A stretch of DNA of 20,368 nt from DATLFA01 sp039934635 (GTDB taxonomy: Bacteria; Actinomycetota; Acidimicrobiia; Acidimicrobiales; WLNW01): positions 1-20,368 of the forward strand of contig JBDTLT010000085.1 in assembly GCA_039934635.1 (NCBI GenBank). The letters are read 5' to 3'. This document shows positions 1 through 6,505 of the stretch, in pieces (position 1 is the first letter of the stretch; the number at the start of each line of letters is the position of its first letter). Position numbers and translations under genes: made by a program. The notes under the pieces are model-generated. The model was given only the letters and a program-made list of their open reading frames with translations. It was not told the origin of the DNA and did not search any database.

Positions 1-105
1 AAGTGGTCAACGAGTAGTTCCATCGCCGTCAACACGTCGGTACCCAACGCATCCAACAACTCCAACAACATCCCGTAATCGTACAGATGTTCGACCCACA
101 ACACA
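1..105 (-). CDS. Possible partial CDS running off the left edge (hypothetical)
   Basis: The minus frame read from a GTG at 105 towards position 1 is open for 35 codons and leaves the window. Most codons end in G or C (about three quarters), while the second position is AT-rich. That GC3 > GC1 > GC2 pattern is what real genes in this window show, and it is stronger here than in the same frame upstream. The peptide is rich in Leu, Asp and Glu and looks amphipathic (for example YDYGMLLELLDALGTD). The frame is closed upstream by a TAA near 186. No Shine-Dalgarno is visible, and an ATG at 71 is an alternative start. I recognise no family. It could be the start of a leaderless gene, a decayed fragment or chance. 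Confidence 0.22.
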
Positions 106-408
106 AACGAAATACCAACAAAACCAACGAAATCCGGACAGGTGCGAGCAGTAACGCGCGGTAACGCGCAGTAACAATCAGCTTAAGCGCACCCGCATCT
201 GCCGGCGGCCCCGTAGCGGCGTGTAGTTCGTCCAATCGCTGCGGTCGTCGCCGGCCCGCCATCCCCCAACACGTTGCGGCCCAGACATCGACGTGCGCGA
301 ACCTGCTCGCTGCGTTCGGCGCGGCGGACGGCCCGCCATTGCCGACCCAGATCAACAGACGCTGACACTCTCGGCTCGGTTGTGGACGCGGTGTCCGCGG
401 CTAACAAG
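106..408. other. Intergenic stretch, no convincing gene
   Basis: About 300 bases hold no frame with coding character. The short open frames on both strands here are low-complexity Arg/Ala/Pro peptides without start signals. Roughly 96-137 is strikingly A+C-rich on the plus strand, unlike the rest of the window. It is followed by a 10-bp-period repeat at 151-175. I see no tRNA or convincing terminator. Confidence 0.5.
151..175. repeat. Short tandem repeat, 10-bp period
   Basis: Three consecutive 10-base units begin with GTAAC: gtaacgcgcg, gtaacgcgca, then gtaac followed by unrelated bases. The first two units differ at one position. The period equals about one helical turn, so a protein could meet the same face in each unit. 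The array is very short and may be chance or slippage. Confidence 0.5.
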
Positions 409-1239
409 TCAAGCGAACTCGGGCCATAGCCTCCGCGCCGTGCCGGCGAGCACATCGACGCGTGCACTCTCGGTCAAACCGGCAGATGTCTCGCGGGCCA
501 ATTCGACGAGCGCCCCGTAGCTCGGCTCGTTCGTGTGCGGATAGTCGGAGCCCCACATCACGCGATCGGACCCGAAGCGCGCCACGAGTGTCGACCACAG
601 CGCCTCGGGATGCTCGGTGCTGCGCAGCGTCATCGAAGACACTTTGAGATGCAGATTGCCCGAATCGGCGAGCGCGAATAGCCCGGGAGCGCGATCGAAC
701 GACGCATCGCCACCCAGATCGGCGAAGCCACAGTGGTCCAGCACGAACTTCACCGCAGGGAACGCGGTGACCAAGTCGAGCACCGCAGGCAACTGCGGAC
801 CGATGATCAACAACACCACGGGAATGCCGAGGTCGCCCGCCGTCGCCGCGATCGCTTGCACCTCGGGATGGTCCAACGGAGCGGTCGCACCACCGACGGC
901 AAACACACGCACGCCACGCGCTCCCCCATCGATCACGTCGCGTCGTAGCGCGGCAATCGCGCCCGGGTCGTCGGGACGCGCCGCGCCGATCGCCACGGAG
1001 CGGCCCGGATGCGCGCGAGCACTGTCGAGCACATAGCGCGTGTCATAGCCGTGGCAGCTGAGCGCTTGCACGAACGCGAGCCCACGGACCCCCGCGGCCT
1101 CCGCTTCGGCAAGCAGACCTTCGGCATCGACCGCATGGTCCCGATGCCAACCCTGCTCTTCGTCGACCGCCGGAATCACGGGATAGCGGACATGGTCGGC
1201 CGATACGACATGCGTGTGGGAGTCGATCACTTCGACCAT
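409..1239 (-). CDS. Amidohydrolase_2 family metal-dependent hydrolase (TIM barrel)
   Basis: A 276-residue protein of the amidohydrolase_2 superfamily, which uses a TIM barrel with a metal site to hydrolyse or decarboxylate small, often ring-derived acids; 2-pyrone-4,6-dicarboxylate lactonase belongs to the same group. The N-terminus carries DSHTH with the metal-ligand pair H8/H10. FVLDHCG supplies H169, and MWGSDYPH near the C-terminus supplies the catalytic Asp D232. Length is usual for the family and no signal peptide is seen, so it should be cytosolic. The ATG start is backed by GGAGGT at 1248-1253, about 8 bases upstream. It lies 25 bp downstream of the DinB-like gene on the same strand and is probably co-transcribed with it. 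The substrate cannot be inferred. Confidence 0.9.
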   Translation of the reverse strand: MVEVIDSHTHVVSADHVRYPVIPAVDEEQGWHRDHAVDAEGLLAEAEAAGVRGLAFVQALSCHGYDTRYVLDSARAHPGRSVAIGAARPDDPGAIAALRRDVIDGGARGVRVFAVGGATAPLDHPEVQAIAATAGDLGIPVVLLIIGPQLPAVLDLVTAFPAVKFVLDHCGFADLGGDASFDRAPGLFALADSGNLHLKVSSMTLRSTEHPEALWSTLVARFGSDRVMWGSDYPHTNEPSYGALVELARETSAGLTESARVDVLAGTARRLWPEFA

Positions 1240-1264
1240 CGTGCAACACCTCCAGCTCGGGCGG

Positions 1265-1783
1265 TCACCAACCTACGGCACCGTCGATCAACTCACGAAG
1301 TAGGTCCGCATGGCCGTTGTGGCGCGCGTACTCCTCGATCATGTGCACGTAGATCCACCGCAGCGAGCACGGTTCGCCATGGCGCAGTCCCGTGTCGTCG
1401 AGAGCGTGCGCGGCTGCGTTCGTGCGGCTCTCCTCGCACTGCGCCTGCCACACGGCGACATCAGACTTCCAATCTGCGTCGTCGAGGGGCACAAGGTCGC
1501 TGTCGTCGATCGCAGGGTCGAACCAGATCCATGCGCAGCCGTCGTGTAAGAGCACCCGCCGGAACCAGTTGCGTTCGACCTCGGCCATATGGCGCACGAG
1601 TCCGTGCAACGAGAGCAACGACGTCGGTATCGGGCGCGCTTTGCGTCCGGCATCGTCGAGTCCTTCGCATTTCAGCAGCAGCGTCGTACGGTGGAACTCG
1701 AGCCACGCGTCCAACATCGCCCGCTCACCGTCGAGCACATAGGCCGGTTCGCTACGCCGGGGATCGACCAGGTCTTCGACCAT
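1265..1783 (-). CDS. DinB/DUF664 family protein (putative metal-dependent enzyme)
   Basis: A 172-residue protein of the DinB four-helix-bundle superfamily, DUF664 subgroup. Relatives include thiol-dependent S-transferases (mycothiol or bacillithiol) and damage-inducible proteins of unknown function. Candidate metal ligands are H65 in LVRHMAEVE and H155/H158 in YARHNGH, following the HMIEEYARHNGHADLLRE-type signature at 147-164 that is typical of DUF664. The ATG start is supported by AAGGAGT in the leader. The gene diverges from the ArsR/AHSA1 pair, and its leader runs into the ArsR-type dyad at 1796-1833, so ArsR may control it as well. ArsR, AHSA1 and DinB genes are often neighbours in actinobacteria (established context). 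The reaction catalysed here is unknown. Confidence 0.88.
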   Translation of the reverse strand: MVEDLVDPRRSEPAYVLDGERAMLDAWLEFHRTTLLLKCEGLDDAGRKARPIPTSLLSLHGLVRHMAEVERNWFRRVLLHDGCAWIWFDPAIDDSDLVPLDDADWKSDVAVWQAQCEESRTNAAAHALDDTGLRHGEPCSLRWIYVHMIEEYARHNGHADLLRELIDGAVGW

Positions 1784-1795
1784 TTGTCTACTCCT

Positions 1796-1833
1796 TATTC
1801 AACTTGACAGTTGATCAATGTATTGGTTGAATA
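1796..1833. promoter_or_regulatory. ArsR-type operator dyad with a candidate promoter
   Basis: A perfect 8-bp inverted repeat, TATTCAAC (1796-1803) and GTTGAATA (1826-1833), shares its exact centre (1814.5) with an inner palindrome TTGATCAA (1811-1818). This TCAA/TTGA dyad is the style of site bound by ArsR-family repressors. It sits between the DinB gene and the arsR-like gene. Within it, TTGACA at 1804-1809 and TTGAAT at 1827-1832 have a 17-bp spacing. A transcript from this promoter would begin at about 1839, the A of the preferred ATG. Autoregulation is an inference. Confidence 0.62.
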
Positions 1834-1838
1834 CGTGC

Positions 1839-2192
1839 ATGCCGACTGCCCTCGAGGATGATCTCGACACGATGTTCGCCGCACTTGCCGATCGCACACG
1901 GCGCGCCATCCTCGCCCATCTCGCCGAGGGGGATCGCACCGTGAACGAGTTGGCCGAGCCGTTTGCGATCAGCCTTCAGGCCGTGTCGAAACACATTCAG
2001 GTGCTCGAGCGCGCCGGGCTCGTGTCACGCGGACGTGAGCGCCAGAGCCGGCCCTGCCATCTCGAGGTGGACCGGCTCGCACCGGCCGCGGACTGGATCT
2101 CGCAACACCGCGAGATCTGGAACGAACGATTCGACAAATTGCAAGTGCACCTCGACCGTCTCCAGTCAGAAACGAAGAAGGACAAACGATGA
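1839..2192 (+). CDS. ArsR-family winged-helix transcriptional regulator
   Basis: A compact HTH protein of 117 residues. The winged helix spans roughly residues 15-75: ALADRTRRAIL, then the recognition segment ELAEPFAISLQAVSKHIQ and VLERAGLVSRG, as in ArsR repressors of the type that precede AHSA1 genes. No metal-binding Cys pair is seen in the HTH, so it probably senses something other than arsenic or responds without metal. An ATG at 1818 is also in frame (124 residues), but it lies inside the operator dyad and promoter. The ATG at 1839 falls where transcription from the candidate promoter should start, implying a leaderless mRNA. The stop overlaps the next start as ATGA, so the downstream AHSA1 protein is translationally coupled. 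Confidence 0.9.
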   Translation: MPTALEDDLDTMFAALADRTRRAILAHLAEGDRTVNELAEPFAISLQAVSKHIQVLERAGLVSRGRERQSRPCHLEVDRLAPAADWISQHREIWNERFDKLQVHLDRLQSETKKDKR

Positions 2193-2638
2193 CCGACAAC
2201 ACACAAACCATTGGCGAACTGATCATCACCCGCATCTTCGATGCACCGCGCGACCTCGTGTTCCGCTGCATGATCGAGCCCGAACACCTCACGCACTTCT
2301 GGGGACCCGTCGGTGTGAGCACCCCGATCGAGAACATCACCGTCGACGCTCGCCCCGGCGGCGCGTTCGAGACGATCATGGTCAATGACAGCGACGGCGC
2401 TGAGTATCCGAGTCGTGGCGTCTTCGTCGAAATCGTCCCACCCGAACGACTCGTGTGGAGCGAGCCCGACTCTGGCATGACCACCACGTCGACGTTCGTG
2501 CAACTCGACGACGGTCGCACCGAGGTGCGTATTCATCAGACAAATGTCCCCGAGATGTTCCGCTCGCCCGAAGCACAGGCGGGTTTCAAGAGCAGCCTCG
2601 ATCGCTTCGCGGCCTATCTGGCGACGATCACGCGCTGA
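2189..2638 (+). CDS. AHSA1/SRPBCC-family protein
   Basis: A 149-residue START/Bet v1-like (SRPBCC) protein of the AHSA1 subgroup, with a deep cavity that usually binds a hydrophobic ligand; the biochemical role is generally unknown. Visible hallmarks are the opening ITRIFDAPRDLVFRCMIEPE, the FWGP segment at about residues 36-39, the central GGAFETIM strand, PPERLVWSE, and a C-terminal helix with GFKSSLDRFAAYL. Length is normal. It begins inside the arsR-like stop codon (ATGA overlap), the classical ArsR-AHSA1 gene pair, so it is probably under the same operator. The next gene is convergent and only 18 bp away, and I see no terminator hairpin between them. Confidence 0.9.
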   Translation: MTDNTQTIGELIITRIFDAPRDLVFRCMIEPEHLTHFWGPVGVSTPIENITVDARPGGAFETIMVNDSDGAEYPSRGVFVEIVPPERLVWSEPDSGMTTTSTFVQLDDGRTEVRIHQTNVPEMFRSPEAQAGFKSSLDRFAAYLATITR

Positions 2639-2656
2639 TGCTCGACATGGCCGCCG

Positions 2657-3559
2657 CTAGGGAGTCGTCGACGCCACGCCCGTCGCGGTGCCACCGACAG
2701 AATTGAACGGCGGGTAGCCCCAGTTGGTCGGGCCATAGGGGTGCGGCAAGGTCGCGCTGTCGACGAGGTTGGCCCACACCGAGAGTTGTGGCGCATCGAC
2801 AGTGCGACCCGAGAATGCCATCGGTGTCGGATGCGAGGCGATGTACGCGCACACCGAGCCCGGCACATCGACGGGAAGCCCGTTCGCCGGATCGATGCCT
2901 TGATCACGCATCGTGATCGACATGCGTTCGGTCGCGACAAAGCCGGGCTCCATGTTGACGACGGCGATGTTGTACTGCTTGAGCTCCTTCGCCAGCCCGG
3001 CAGCGACACGGTTGAAGGCCGCCTTTGTTATCGAATACGCGAACGGCCAACCGCCCGCGCCTGGCTGCTTGGACGACTCGTTCTGGCCGGCACCCGACGT
3101 GACATCGACGACGAGGCCCGCGCCGAGTTGCTTCCATGTCGGTAGCAGCAGCTGGATGAGGTAGAGGCCCGCGAGCACATTGCCCTCGAAGCTCTTGTCG
3201 TATTCCTCGATCGGTGTGTCCTCGAACGAACGCATGCCGTAGTTGGGTTGGTAGACCGCGTTGTTCACGAGCACGTCGACGCGGCCGTACTCTGCGAGCG
3301 CCGCGTCGACTGCCGCGCGCAACGACGCACGGTCGAGCAGATCGAGCCGCGTGATCAACGCTCGTTGCCCGAGCTCACGTATCTCGGATGCGGTGTGCTC
3401 GAGCGTGCCGGGCACGCGTGACGTACCGCGATCGGCCTCACTGACCGTGCGGGCGCCGATCACGAGATCGAAACCGGCGCGGGCCAAGTGCAACGCGCAG
3501 CCACGACCTATGCCCCGACTCGCCCCGGTGACCAGCGCTACCCGACCCGTGCCCGCCAT
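2657..3559 (-). CDS. Short-chain dehydrogenase/reductase (SDR)
   Basis: A 300-residue classical-type SDR that oxidises or reduces an alcohol/ketone with NAD(P). The Rossmann motif TGASRGIG is at 11-18, NNA at 99-101, catalytic S155 is in DVTSGAG, and Y175/K179 are in AYSITKAA. It is longer than a typical 250-residue SDR: an insertion follows the second strand (about 38-55), and there is an extra C-terminal segment of about 50 residues rich in Pro and Gly (HPYGPTNWGYPP). NNAV replaces the usual NNAG. The ATG is preceded by a GGGGGA ribosome-binding site. It is the last gene of a minus-strand run with DUF4395 and the thioesterase, 51 bp downstream of DUF4395. Substrate unknown. Confidence 0.9.
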   Translation of the reverse strand: MAGTGRVALVTGASRGIGRGCALHLARAGFDLVIGARTVSEADRGTSRVPGTLEHTASEIRELGQRALITRLDLLDRASLRAAVDAALAEYGRVDVLVNNAVYQPNYGMRSFEDTPIEEYDKSFEGNVLAGLYLIQLLLPTWKQLGAGLVVDVTSGAGQNESSKQPGAGGWPFAYSITKAAFNRVAAGLAKELKQYNIAVVNMEPGFVATERMSITMRDQGIDPANGLPVDVPGSVCAYIASHPTPMAFSGRTVDAPQLSVWANLVDSATLPHPYGPTNWGYPPFNSVGGTATGVASTTP

Positions 3560-3585
3560 GTATTCCCCCAGCCACGATGAACCGC

Positions 3586-3619
3586 CGCCATGCTTGCAGA
3601 TTCGCCATGCTCACAGATT
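3586..3619. repeat. 17-bp direct tandem duplication at the DUF4395 stop
   Basis: Two abutting 17-mers, 3586-3602 (CGCCATGCTTGCAGATT) and 3603-3619 (CGCCATGCTCACAGATT), match at 15 of 17 positions. The second copy contains the stop codon of the minus-strand DUF4395 gene (3611-3613). In the other copy the equivalent bases are not a stop in that register. It looks like a local tandem duplication. Confidence 0.75.
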
Positions 3620-4084
3620 GTTGCAACGCACGCACACCGACTCGGGTATCACGCCGGCACGCATGAGCAATCCGAAGATCACGCATCCGACGCAGTACGC
3701 GAACACCGACTCGAGCGTGGCCGCGACCATGATCATGCCGACGAAGACGTAGGCCGCCGTCGTCGCACCGAAAGCAAAGTGCAGCACCGCTGCCGACAGC
3801 GAGAACGTCGCACCGATACCTTGCGCGAATCGCTTGGGCGGGCCTGGCACGTACTTGGCCCGAAACGGCAGCCGCGGCGTGAGCACGCGGGTCACGAACT
3901 GGCCGAGTGGGCTGAAGCGCGGCCCGGCCAAGACGCGCGCCACGAAACCGAATGCGAGCACACCGATCAGCCACGGCTGCGCGAGGCCGAGGATCACTGC
4001 GCCCTGCACGAGGACTCCGGCGGCCACCAGGCGCGCCGAGACTTCGTTGACCGGATCCGGGAATGTGAACAACGCGGCCGCCAT
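3611..4084 (-). CDS. DUF4395 family integral membrane protein
   Basis: A 157-residue membrane protein matching DUF4395: the N-terminal FPDPVNEVSARLVA signature, GPPKRFAQGIG in the middle, and the C-terminal ESVFAYCVGC then MRAGVIPESVCVRC. Hydrophobic segments lie at about 17-34, 38-53, 90-103 and 107-140. Two CxxC pairs, C131/C134 at a membrane segment and C151/C154 at the C-terminus, suggest thiol redox chemistry or metal binding; related genes are often beside thioredoxin or sulfurtransferase genes, though none is adjacent here. The start is 4 bp after the thioesterase stop, with no strong ribosome-binding site, so translation is probably coupled. A 17-bp tandem duplication covers its stop codon. 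Function unknown. Confidence 0.88.
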   Translation of the reverse strand: MAAALFTFPDPVNEVSARLVAAGVLVQGAVILGLAQPWLIGVLAFGFVARVLAGPRFSPLGQFVTRVLTPRLPFRAKYVPGPPKRFAQGIGATFSLSAAVLHFAFGATTAAYVFVGMIMVAATLESVFAYCVGCVIFGLLMRAGVIPESVCVRCNNL

Positions 4085-4088
4085 GCAG

Positions 4089-4619
4089 TTACCGGCCGGC
4101 CTCGAAGACGAGGCAGGTTGTACTGGCGTGCGCGTAGAGCGTGCCGTCGGGGCCGACGAGACGGCCGACCGCCGTCGCGACGCGCCGACCCGACGTGACG
4201 ATCTCGGCCTCGGCCCGCACCACCGCCACGGCGATCGTGACCGCGCGATCGAAGTTCACTTTGAGCTCGAGGGTCGTATACCCCTGACCGCGCTCGAGGT
4301 TCGAATGCACGGCACATCCCATCGCCGAGTCGAGCACGGTCGAAATGATCCCCCCATGGACCGAGCCGATGGGGTTGTAGAGATGTTCACCGACTTCGAG
4401 CTCGAACACGACGCGGCCCGGCTCGACGTCGGTCAGGCGCATACCCAACAGGGCGGCCACCGGGGGCGGCGGGATCTCGCCATCGGCGATGGCGCGAAGG
4501 AAGTCGACGCCGGCCCGCCCGGCGACCGATGTGGCCGCGATCGACGGATCGGCCCATTCTACGACCCGCCGGCGCACTGGCGGGTTCGCGTCGCCCGGGG
4601 CTTGGATAAGTTCCGTCAT
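4089..4619 (-). CDS. PaaI-type hotdog-fold thioesterase
   Basis: A 176-residue acyl-CoA thioesterase homologue of the PaaI/4-hydroxybenzoyl-CoA thioesterase (4HBT) type. Residues about 53-170 form the hotdog domain. Its catalytic segment contains N82, H88-G89 and D97 (YNPIGSVHGGIISTVLDSAMG, residues 81-101), followed by TTLELKVNFDRAV. The N-terminal ~50 residues are extra. I chose the ATG at 4619 because the frame stays open further upstream but loses coding character and runs antisense to the lipoprotein gene. No Shine-Dalgarno is seen. TAGCGT ends 7 bases before the ATG, so a leaderless transcript is plausible. DUF4395 follows after 4 bp. It probably removes CoA from an aromatic or branched acyl-CoA. 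Confidence 0.9.
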   Translation of the reverse strand: MTELIQAPGDANPPVRRRVVEWADPSIAATSVAGRAGVDFLRAIADGEIPPPPVAALLGMRLTDVEPGRVVFELEVGEHLYNPIGSVHGGIISTVLDSAMGCAVHSNLERGQGYTTLELKVNFDRAVTIAVAVVRAEAEIVTSGRRVATAVGRLVGPDGTLYAHASTTCLVFEAGR

Positions 4620-4632
4620 GAAACTTACGCTA
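4603..4632. promoter_or_regulatory. Candidate overlapping divergent promoters
   Basis: On the plus strand, TTGGAT (4603-4608) and TACGCT (4626-4631) are spaced by 17 bp and would start transcription near 4638, a GTG in frame with the cupredoxin. On the minus strand, TAGCGT (4632-4627) overlaps that same -10 and ends 7 bases before the thioesterase ATG; I see no good -35 for it. Both calls are from motif inspection alone. Confidence 0.35.
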
Positions 4633-4691
4633 TCGCAGTGAACCGGATCGATCGCCCCGCCGTACTCCAGAACGTGAAAACGTCGCGAGGT

Positions 4692-5210
4692 ATGCAACCA
4701 ACACGAAACGTCCGAATCATCGCGAGCGGCAGGGCACTGGCGCTCGTTGCGGCGCTGGCCTTGCTCGCCGTCGCCTGCGGGGGTGACGACAAGGCCGACA
4801 CCACGAGTACCGAGCCCCCGCTCGTCGCGCTCGACGGCATCGTCAACAACCACGGCACCAAAGACCTGGGCACGGCAGCCAAGGTCGAGGTCGAGCTCGA
4901 CGATCTCTACTTTTCCCCCACGTTCGTCAAGGCCAAGCCCGGCACCGAAATCGAGATCTCGCTCAAGAACGACGGCGAGGTCAAACACACGTTCACCATC
5001 GACGACACCAAAACCAACGTGGAGCTCGACGCGGGCCAGAAGGCCAGTGTGAAGGTCACACTGCCCGCATCTGGCGCGCTCGCCTACTACTGCAGCTTCC
5101 ATCGCGGCAGCGGCATGCAGGGCGCCTTCTCTGTCTCGACCACCACCGCGGCGGCCGGCAGCGGAACTCCCACCACGGTTGCGTCGTCGAGCGGCGGGTA
5201 CGGTTACTGA
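4692..5210 (+). CDS. Cupredoxin (plastocyanin/azurin-like) lipoprotein
   Basis: A 172-residue exported copper protein. A lipoprotein signal (basic MQPTRNVR, hydrophobic ALALVAALALLAVA, lipidated C29) is followed by a Thr/Ser/Asp linker and a cupredoxin domain from about 60 to 150. The type-1 copper ligands are all present: H99 in VKHTF, C134 and H137 in YYCSFH, and M142 in SGM. The Ser/Thr/Ala/Gly-rich C-terminal tail of about 24 residues is low-complexity. It should carry electrons on the outer face of the membrane. Start choice is uncertain: ATG 4692 gives a normal signal peptide, while GTGs at 4674 and 4638 are in frame, and the latter would fit a leaderless transcript. The PhyH gene follows after 22 bp. 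Confidence 0.88.
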   Translation: MQPTRNVRIIASGRALALVAALALLAVACGGDDKADTTSTEPPLVALDGIVNNHGTKDLGTAAKVEVELDDLYFSPTFVKAKPGTEIEISLKNDGEVKHTFTIDDTKTNVELDAGQKASVKVTLPASGALAYYCSFHRGSGMQGAFSVSTTTAAAGSGTPTTVASSSGGYGY

Positions 5211-5232
5211 ACCTCGCGGGCAGAATGGCCGC

Positions 5233-6015
5233 ATGGTTCGCCGTGCCGACATCGCCCACTTCCACAGGTTCGGGTTCGCCGTACTTCGCCGCGCCTTCGA
5301 CCCGGAGCCGCTGTCGCAGGAATTGGACCGGTCGTTCCGTGAGGGTTCGCGGACGCCGTTCGACGTGAGCGTGGGAGGCGGCCAGATCAGTGGCCGCTAT
5401 CTGCCGATGATGTGCGAGCGCACGCCGGTGAGCCTGGCGCTGCTCGACCAGTTCGCGGACGACGCGGTGCAATTGTTGGGCACGCCGGTGCTGCCCGTGC
5501 GCGCCAAAGGCGTCTTGTATCACGCCAACACGAATTGGCACACCGACTCCGAGTACCACGTCGAAAGCGTCGGTTTCGTCTGTTACCTCGAATCGCTGCG
5601 AGCACACAACGGCGCGTTGCGCGTGCTTCCCGCTTCACACCGAGGCGACTTCGGCACGTCGGTACACGCGCGCAGCGACACTTTGGCGACGTTGCCGGGG
5701 CTGGCGATCGAGACCGAACCGGGTGACGTGATCGCCTTCGACGAGCACCTCTGTCATTCGAGCCGCGGCGGCACCAACCGACGGCAGTGGCGTGTCGATT
5801 TCGTCGCCGACCCGACCGATGCGACCGAGGAGGCCGCCGTGCGCGACTACTTCGAGCGGCTGTATGTGCCGGGATGGGACGGCGGCTATGACGTCGACCT
5901 CTACCCCACCTACGGGCCGCACTGGCGAGCATCGGGACGGCCGTGGCTCGACCGGCTCGATCACCTCGGCGCCCACCGCGCGGCCGCCGCCGAAGAAGCA
6001 GCCCTAAAGTCCTGA
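5233..6015 (+). CDS. Phytanoyl-CoA dioxygenase (PhyH) family Fe(II)/2OG oxygenase
   Basis: A 260-residue member of the PhyH family, which couples decarboxylation of 2-oxoglutarate to hydroxylation of a substrate at a non-haem iron. The jelly-roll core shows the iron triad H103-x-D105 (NWHTDSEYH) and distal H175 (FDEHLCHSS), with R184 or R187 in TNRRQWRVDF able to bind 2-oxoglutarate. The N-terminus HFHRFGFAVLRRAF is typical (a residue-by-residue gate of entry helix and strand). I place the start at ATG 5233, since the longer in-frame option overlaps the cupredoxin and reads as low-complexity. No strong ribosome-binding site is visible. The SnoaL-like gene follows after 2 bp. Family members act on lipids, phosphonates and secondary metabolites; the substrate is open here. 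Confidence 0.9.
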   Translation: MVRRADIAHFHRFGFAVLRRAFDPEPLSQELDRSFREGSRTPFDVSVGGGQISGRYLPMMCERTPVSLALLDQFADDAVQLLGTPVLPVRAKGVLYHANTNWHTDSEYHVESVGFVCYLESLRAHNGALRVLPASHRGDFGTSVHARSDTLATLPGLAIETEPGDVIAFDEHLCHSSRGGTNRRQWRVDFVADPTDATEEAAVRDYFERLYVPGWDGGYDVDLYPTYGPHWRASGRPWLDRLDHLGAHRAAAAEEAALKS

Positions 6016-6017
6016 GC

Positions 6018-6479
6018 ATGTCCGCTGCACCCGCCCACCCCGACCAGGCCGCGATCGAGCGCCTCGTGCACGCATACACCGCACGCGTCGCCAAAGGCGA
6101 TCTCGAGAGCATCGCCGACCTGTTCGTGCACGGCGAGGTGAGCGGTGACGCGCACCCCGAACCCGCCATCGGCCGCGCGGCGGTGCTCGAGCTCTACCGC
6201 ACGACACTCGCCTCCAGTGGCGACGGCCCGCGCCGGTTGCGCGTCGTGACCACCGACCTCCAAGTCGACATCGATGACGTTGCGGGCACCGCCACCTGCG
6301 TGTCGCGGTTCACCGTGCGTCCCTCGGACCCGACGATCACCGACACCGTGTTGTTCGTCGGACGCTACCTCGACGAGTTCGCGCGATTCGACGGAACGTG
6401 GGCCTTCACTCGACGCCACGTCGCGCTCGACGAAACCAACCACGAGGCCGTCGACCGCGAAGGCGTCAATCTCGGTTGA
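6018..6479 (+). CDS. SnoaL/NTF2-like family protein
   Basis: A 153-residue cone-shaped NTF2-fold protein of the SnoaL-like type. The N-terminal helix AAIERLVHAYTARVAKGDLESIADLF leads into HGEVSG, and the closing strands read FARFDGTWAFTRRHV. The fold serves as polyketide cyclase, hydroxylase-associated isomerase or ligand-binding protein, and no single catalytic assignment can be made. The ATG lies 2 bp after the PhyH stop, so the two are co-translated. An in-frame upstream extension overlaps PhyH and is Arg/Pro-rich, so I excluded it. Its TGA stop shares its last base with the terminator palindrome at 6479-6504. Confidence 0.85.
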   Translation: MSAAPAHPDQAAIERLVHAYTARVAKGDLESIADLFVHGEVSGDAHPEPAIGRAAVLELYRTTLASSGDGPRRLRVVTTDLQVDIDDVAGTATCVSRFTVRPSDPTITDTVLFVGRYLDEFARFDGTWAFTRRHVALDETNHEAVDREGVNLG

Positions 6480-6504
6480 TCGCCGGCGCTCGAGCGCCGG
6501 CGAT
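6479..6504. terminator. Perfect 26-bp palindrome, probable bidirectional terminator
   Basis: The 26 bases starting at the A of the SnoaL-like stop are identical to their reverse complement (ATCGCCGGCGCTC and its mirror). As RNA this is a GC-rich hairpin of about 11 bp with a tight loop on either strand. It fills the gap between two convergent genes almost exactly: the minus-strand stop is at 6506-6508. No long U tract follows, so this would be a U-poor actinobacterial-type terminator or a barrier to read-through. Confidence 0.75.
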
Positions 6505-6505
6505 T

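Noticed and set aside
3834..4691. Upstream extension of the cupredoxin frame
   Set aside because: The extra part has no recognisable domain and is antisense to the DUF4395 and thioesterase genes. A signal peptide with a lipobox begins only at 4692.
4620..5252. N-terminal extension of the thioesterase frame
   Set aside because: It is antisense to the cupredoxin and Arg/Gly-rich; the family domain begins after ATG 4619.
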